Shown here in pieces: positions 60,503 to 64,000 of a DNA stretch of 64,000 nucleotides (positions are counted from its first letter, which is position 1; each line of letters begins with the position of its first letter). The DNA comes from Hominimerdicola alba (GTDB lineage: Bacteria; Bacillota; Clostridia; Oscillospirales; Ruminococcaceae), in contig NZ_FOKQ01000017.1 in NCBI RefSeq assembly GCF_900112155.1, forward strand, positions 17,694-81,693, in the 5' to 3' direction. A model generated the notes under the pieces. That model had not been told where the DNA came from. It ran no database searches and was given only the letters and a program-made list of their open reading frames with translations. A program made the position numbers and the translations under genes.

Positions 60503-60814
60503 ATGGACTATGGTTCAAGATTAAGGAAAATGCGGAAAGCTAAGAAATTCAGTATTTATAGACTCCATGAAATAACCGGTCTGTCACAAGGACACATCAG
60601 CGAGCTGGAAAAGGGCAAAAACCAACCGACCATCGAAACCTTGCAGCGACTTCTTTCGCCAATGGGCATTTCACTCTCTGAGTTTTTCAATGAGGACAAT
60701 GAAATCTCCTATCTCAACGAACGAGAAAAGGAGCTTGTGGCAACTTTCAGAGCTATGCCTGATGATTCGGCAGAGCTGTACTTCCAGTTAGGTAAGAAGT
60801 TAAATCAGAAATAA
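60503..60814 (+). CDS. XRE-family helix-turn-helix regulator
   Basis: A 103-residue regulator. SRLRKMRKAKKFSIYRLHEI, then TGLSQGHISELEKGKNQPTI, is the XRE DNA-binding helix-turn-helix (residues 4-55). The C-terminal 40 residues are helical and may dimerise. A TATAAT box lies at 60,462-60,467 inside a dyad that may be its own operator. The next gene may be its target. Confidence 0.9.
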   Translation: MDYGSRLRKMRKAKKFSIYRLHEITGLSQGHISELEKGKNQPTIETLQRLLSPMGISLSEFFNEDNEISYLNEREKELVATFRAMPDDSAELYFQLGKKLNQK

Positions 60815-60824
60815 TTGCTATAAC

Positions 60825-60860
60825 AAGAGGACTTTTGCAATCGAGCAGAAGTCCTCTTTT
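60825..60860 (+). terminator. Terminator of the XRE gene
   Basis: AAGAGGACTT and AAGTCCTCTT arms, then T. A similar hairpin follows the 473-residue gene. Confidence 0.85.
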
Positions 60861-60887
60861 AACTTTGAACCCAGTGGGTTCAAAGTT
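60861..60887. repeat. 27-bp palindrome, copy 4
   Basis: Perfect copy with arms AACTTTGAACCCA, placed immediately after the XRE terminator and before the promoter of the 473-residue gene. Confidence 0.9.
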
Positions 60888-60920
60888 GACACTTATTATG
60901 CATCTTTTTCGCCCTATATA

Positions 60921-60949
60921 TTGAAGTGTGAAGCGATTTGTGCTATAAT
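60921..60949 (+). promoter_or_regulatory. Promoter of the 473-residue gene
   Basis: TTGAAG and TATAAT with a 17-bp spacer; the ATTTGTGC before the -10 matches the HhH/NYN promoter. Confidence 0.7.
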
Positions 60950-61022
60950 GATACATGAAGGAAAACACTGTTGATAGGCTTGATTAAAGGGTTTATCGCA
61001 ATCTACTTATGGAGTAATAAAG

Positions 61023-62444
61023 ATGAGTAATATAACGGAATGGTACACAAGACACGCCAAAAGGGTTGATAAGAAATACTATGCCAAAGGTGAGTCTATT
61101 TACGTTCTGCACCGGAGAACATTACAGACAGCTAAGAGCATAATTGATCTGATCAATGATATTCCTGCTGACGATCTGTTTCTTGAGCTGTATATGCTTG
61201 TAAAAGATAAGGAGTTCGGGAATTTTGTAGGGAGATACCAGTATGTCCTGGAAATGGCAAAAGAAAAGCCTGATACCTTTGCAGAACAACTTTATGAGTT
61301 CTATGTAAAAATGGCTGCGAATATCAAGAAGAACAACTATTATCAGGGATTCTTTGAGTTTATGTCCTATTTTCAAAATGAAGATATGAGAGTTATGGAC
61401 GTAAAGCAACAGCTCGTTTATCGGGCTTATGTTAATCTGCTGATGAATCAGACCGAGTTTCTACGCAAGAACAAGTTTGACCTGAATAAAATGGTTGCTG
61501 GTGTGACAACAAAAGGAGAACTGATCGAAGTTGATGACATCTGTCCAAGTCTTGACTTCTGCGTTCACGAAATAGAGCATATAGCACTTATGACACCGGA
61601 CAAGCTAAATCCTGATACTATGGTCAAGGTATATGCAAAGCGTGGCTATAAGATCAACTCATGGGAAGACACAGAGGTGCTTCGTGTCATGCAACAGCTA
61701 CACACGAACGTAGTGGCTTATCTGACTCCCTATATCAATGAGTTTACGATAGATATTATTCCTCACGCAAGTTTTAACCCTGCACTCGGAGCATATCTGA
61801 AAGCTGTTCCAATCTTGCTTAAAGACAGCGATGCCCTTAAAGACACTCTTTGCCATCGCCGCAAAACTCTTTCAGCCAACGGATTGAAGATTCATTTTGA
61901 GAACAGCACATTCACAAAAGATGTGTTGCTCAAGGAGATATACCATAACGGAGCTATTGTATGCCTATACCGATTAGAAACCGCACAAGGCGAAACGGCA
62001 GGCTTCTATAATACGCAGACAAAGCAGTTCGTTTCAATGTTCACTCATACCGAGGAACAGACCACTCTGTTAGGAAACTATGTCGAAAACACAATTCTTT
62101 GGTGCTATGCGGCATTTGTTGGTTCGGACACAAGCATATTGCCGACCGCAGAATCCTATAACGAGTATCTCAGTGATCCGACCGCTGAAATCACATTCAC
62201 TTCGATCGGCGGAAAGCTGAGAGTTCCGACGGGAACAAAGCATATCCGAACAATAGCCGGAGATAACCGCTATGAAACAGAGGTCAAGCATATCAGCGGA
62301 TATATCCGTAAGCTGCCGGAAGGGCAGAAAGCATCAGAACGAGCAGTAACGCTGGCTCAGTCGCTCGGCTATGACCTTGCAGATAACGAGACTTATGTAC
62401 AGCCGTTTGAACGGTCGAGCTGGATAATTAATAAAAATCGCTAA
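61023..62444 (+). CDS. Unknown 473-residue protein
   Basis: A large soluble protein I do not recognise. The N-terminal 200 residues are helical (VDKKYYAKGESIYVLHRRTL), with charged and aromatic residues; the middle has LDFCVHEIEHIALMTPDKLN, and the C-terminal 180 residues look mixed (FTHTEEQTTLLGNYVENTIL). No signal peptide or membrane segment. It is a single-gene unit between copy 4 of the palindrome and a terminator, next to an XRE regulator. Its size and place fit defence cargo, but no function is shown. Confidence 0.75.
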   Translation: MSNITEWYTRHAKRVDKKYYAKGESIYVLHRRTLQTAKSIIDLINDIPADDLFLELYMLVKDKEFGNFVGRYQYVLEMAKEKPDTFAEQLYEFYVKMAANIKKNNYYQGFFEFMSYFQNEDMRVMDVKQQLVYRAYVNLLMNQTEFLRKNKFDLNKMVAGVTTKGELIEVDDICPSLDFCVHEIEHIALMTPDKLNPDTMVKVYAKRGYKINSWEDTEVLRVMQQLHTNVVAYLTPYINEFTIDIIPHASFNPALGAYLKAVPILLKDSDALKDTLCHRRKTLSANGLKIHFENSTFTKDVLLKEIYHNGAIVCLYRLETAQGETAGFYNTQTKQFVSMFTHTEEQTTLLGNYVENTILWCYAAFVGSDTSILPTAESYNEYLSDPTAEITFTSIGGKLRVPTGTKHIRTIAGDNRYETEVKHISGYIRKLPEGQKASERAVTLAQSLGYDLADNETYVQPFERSSWIINKNR

Positions 62445-62449
62445 AAATT

Positions 62450-62479
62450 GAGGGCTTTTGCATTGTGCAGAAGCCCTCT
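62450..62479 (+). terminator. Terminator of the 473-residue gene
   Basis: GAGGGCTT and AAGCCCTC arms with a TTGCATTGTGCAG loop. Confidence 0.8.
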
Positions 62480-62502
62480 ATTACTATAGTATTTATACGT
62501 TG

Positions 62503-63651
62503 TTATATATATGAATCCATGGAGTCTCTTAAAATATTTGTAATCTGTTCCCAATTAAACTGATAACCTATACCAGGGAAAAAGTACTGCGTTGTATTTT
62601 TTGTTAATAAGAGCCCAAATTTATTCCATAGTTTCATTTCATCACGTAAGTAGCTATTCTTCGCACCTGTTTTTATTCCACCTGGTTTTCTTTTTCCAAT
62701 AAATCCGTTATTATCTAAAAAGACTTCCAAATCATGAGCGTAGTCACTACTCTTCTGAGGAACTGTTGTGACCTTTTGAAATTTCTCTATAATATTGATT
62801 AAATCAAGATGCTTTCCAGTGGTGAGTATTAAGTATGCAAGAGAATGCTTGAAAGCTTCACTGTTTGCACCATATTTTTTACCTATTTCAAGAAGTTTAA
62901 ATCCCTTGTTGGTTAATCTACCTTCCGAACTAGACCATAAGTCTAATTGTACTAATGGAATCTTTGAATTCTGTTTTTCAGCCGCTTCAGAATTGGAAGT
63001 GAAGTTTTTATTTCTAGGAGTTCCATCCCATTGTTTTGTCTGCTTATTAATCATTCTTTTATAGAATTCAGGGAATATATGATCCGAGTAAATATCACCA
63101 ACTTCATCAGTGTACATAAAACTTAGATTCAATAAATCATAAACTTCAAAGTGGCTTAGGTCTCTCCACCAACACCAAAATGTTTTAATCTCATTAGGAG
63201 TTGTTTTTGGAGCTGATTTTCTTTGCGAATCAATTGGTCTTAATATATCAATAGTTTTCGTACTCAAATCATAAGCAAATAATGAAGTGCATACTTCTTT
63301 AAATTCGGGTGAAGAAAGAGTGTCATTGACAAAATTGGCGATTTTAAATCCATCATCTGCTAGATAAGGAAGTATTAAACCTGAGTATTGATATTCTTGT
63401 AAATAGGAAATGGATTGACCAAGTCCCGTCAAGTACTCTCTTTTAGTTTGAAAAGGAGGTTTAAATTCCAAAGCATATTTAGCATTTAAAGTACTGTCAT
63501 AGCACACATAATCTGGGCGCGGCCAATCCCATCCTCCGCATCTTGTAATGGTAGAAGAGAATATTTGTTGAAATCGTTTGTCACCTAAACGTATTTTTTC
63601 AAGAATAGCATCGCCATAAAAAGTGGTAAGATTATCATGAACTCTTCCCAT
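62503..63651 (-). CDS. PD-(D/E)XK-type restriction endonuclease candidate
   Basis: A 382-residue protein with an AT-rich coding sequence unlike its neighbours. PDYVCYDSTLNAKYALEFKP gives the nuclease signature: D47 and E62-F-K64 (residues 47-64). The C-terminal half is helical and may recognise DNA. The type II restriction reading rests on this motif, size and isolation. No cognate methyltransferase is visible; it may lie past the right edge. GGAGGG precedes the ATG. Confidence 0.65.
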   Translation of the reverse strand: MGRVHDNLTTFYGDAILEKIRLGDKRFQQIFSSTITRCGGWDWPRPDYVCYDSTLNAKYALEFKPPFQTKREYLTGLGQSISYLQEYQYSGLILPYLADDGFKIANFVNDTLSSPEFKEVCTSLFAYDLSTKTIDILRPIDSQRKSAPKTTPNEIKTFWCWWRDLSHFEVYDLLNLSFMYTDEVGDIYSDHIFPEFYKRMINKQTKQWDGTPRNKNFTSNSEAAEKQNSKIPLVQLDLWSSSEGRLTNKGFKLLEIGKKYGANSEAFKHSLAYLILTTGKHLDLINIIEKFQKVTTVPQKSSDYAHDLEVFLDNNGFIGKRKPGGIKTGAKNSYLRDEMKLWNKFGLLLTKNTTQYFFPGIGYQFNWEQITNILRDSMDSYI

Positions 63652-64000
63652 TTATACTCCCTCCTCAAAATATCTTGTAAAATCTCGTAAATACTCGCGA
63701 AATCTCAGTATTTCATAAAGTTATGTTCAAGAAATGAACCAAGTTATGGATGATCCAAAGCATTGAATGCCGGATTTAACGTTATCAGGGTATAGCAAAC
63801 AAAACGTCTTGAGAGATCTGTTTTGACAGCCTTGATGCGACCCATATCCGTTACGGCAGCAAACCTCCTCTGTCCAACGGGATCATTCGTCACGTGAAGT
63901 CCCAACTTCCTTCGTTCTGCCTATCCATAACAGGGCGTCGGCGCAGCTCCATTGCGAGGTCATGCCCCTTGGTAATAATTCCTGCCGACTGCCGGCTCAT
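63652..64000. other. Non-coding right end
   Basis: No reliable gene. The first 60 bases hold repeated AATATCTTG/AAATCTCG-like steps before the endonuclease gene. Past 63,740 the base composition turns GC-richer, and one minus-strand frame of about 50 codons has no ribosome site. It may be part of a structured RNA or of the next element, cut by the window. Confidence 0.4.

Noticed and set aside
63740..63920. Minus-strand frame of about 50 codons at the right end
   Set aside because: No start with a ribosome site and a stop close upstream; a group II intron or structured RNA was considered but no diagnostic motif was found.
27000..64000. Type IV secretion genes (VirB4/VirD4) that would make the element self-transmissible
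   Set aside because: None of the proteins in the window has the expected size or motifs; the element is called mobilizable or incomplete in view.
1..64000. CRISPR array or cas genes
   Set aside because: No regular direct repeats with unique spacers; the tandem repeats found are promoter or arm-type repeats.

Overview
The window reads as a chromosome segment of a gut or rumen Firmicute, most like Ruminococcus (Clostridia). The basis is the gene families, AGGAGG-type ribosome sites, sigma-A promoters with 17-bp spacers, the xylan-related genes, and Gram-positive lipoprotein and conjugation genes. The genus is inferred, not proven.

Region 1 (1-26,740) is core chromosome. A minus-strand block holds pyrimidine genes (pyrF, pyrC), ilvD, a nitroreductase, a ROK glucokinase, a class I mannose-6-phosphate isomerase and several small unknown proteins. 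A plus-strand block follows: small secreted proteins, a flavin reductase with two rubredoxin domains, zinc-ribbon proteins with an MBL hydrolase, xylulokinase, a P-loop kinase with a HAD phosphatase, a type B carboxylesterase with a GH43 glycosidase, and an ECF sigma factor with its membrane partner. The sigma gene is preceded by three tandem copies of a probable ECF promoter. A CheY-like/CheX-like pair closes the region. Two non-coding repeat structures lie here: a 39-bp dispersed repeat at 14-52 and 15,663-15,701, and a 650-bp nested palindromic element at 17,373-18,022.

Region 2 (about 27,057 to beyond the right edge) is an integrated mobile element. A tRNA-Leu(CAA) gene with a strong promoter is cut off in its anticodon arm. 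Next come integrase arm-type repeats, a complete but different tRNA-Leu(CAA), and a tyrosine recombinase. The simplest reading is that the element inserted in the anticodon loop and brought a replacement tRNA. To the right lie an excisionase-like protein, an antirepressor, regulators, MobC and a relaxase with a possible oriT, and a stability operon (ssb, parA, parB and small partners). No type IV secretion genes are visible, so the element is either mobilizable or continues to the right.

Region 3 (42.5-64 kb) is the element's cargo, rich in conflict and defence-like genes. It holds an HhH/NYN-nuclease pair; a six-gene operon with a lipoprotein toxin ending in a WHH nuclease domain, a probable immunity protein, a small lipoprotein and an FtsX/MacB-like ABC transporter; a kinase-STAND-TPR protein with a partner; a SUKH-3 immunity protein; a SRAP protein; a methyltransferase; an XRE regulator with a 473-residue unknown; and a PD-(D/E)XK endonuclease candidate. 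Four copies of a 26-27-bp palindrome, one inside parB, punctuate the element and are candidate ParB-binding or recombination sites. The toxin/ABC operon is the best candidate for an undescribed system.
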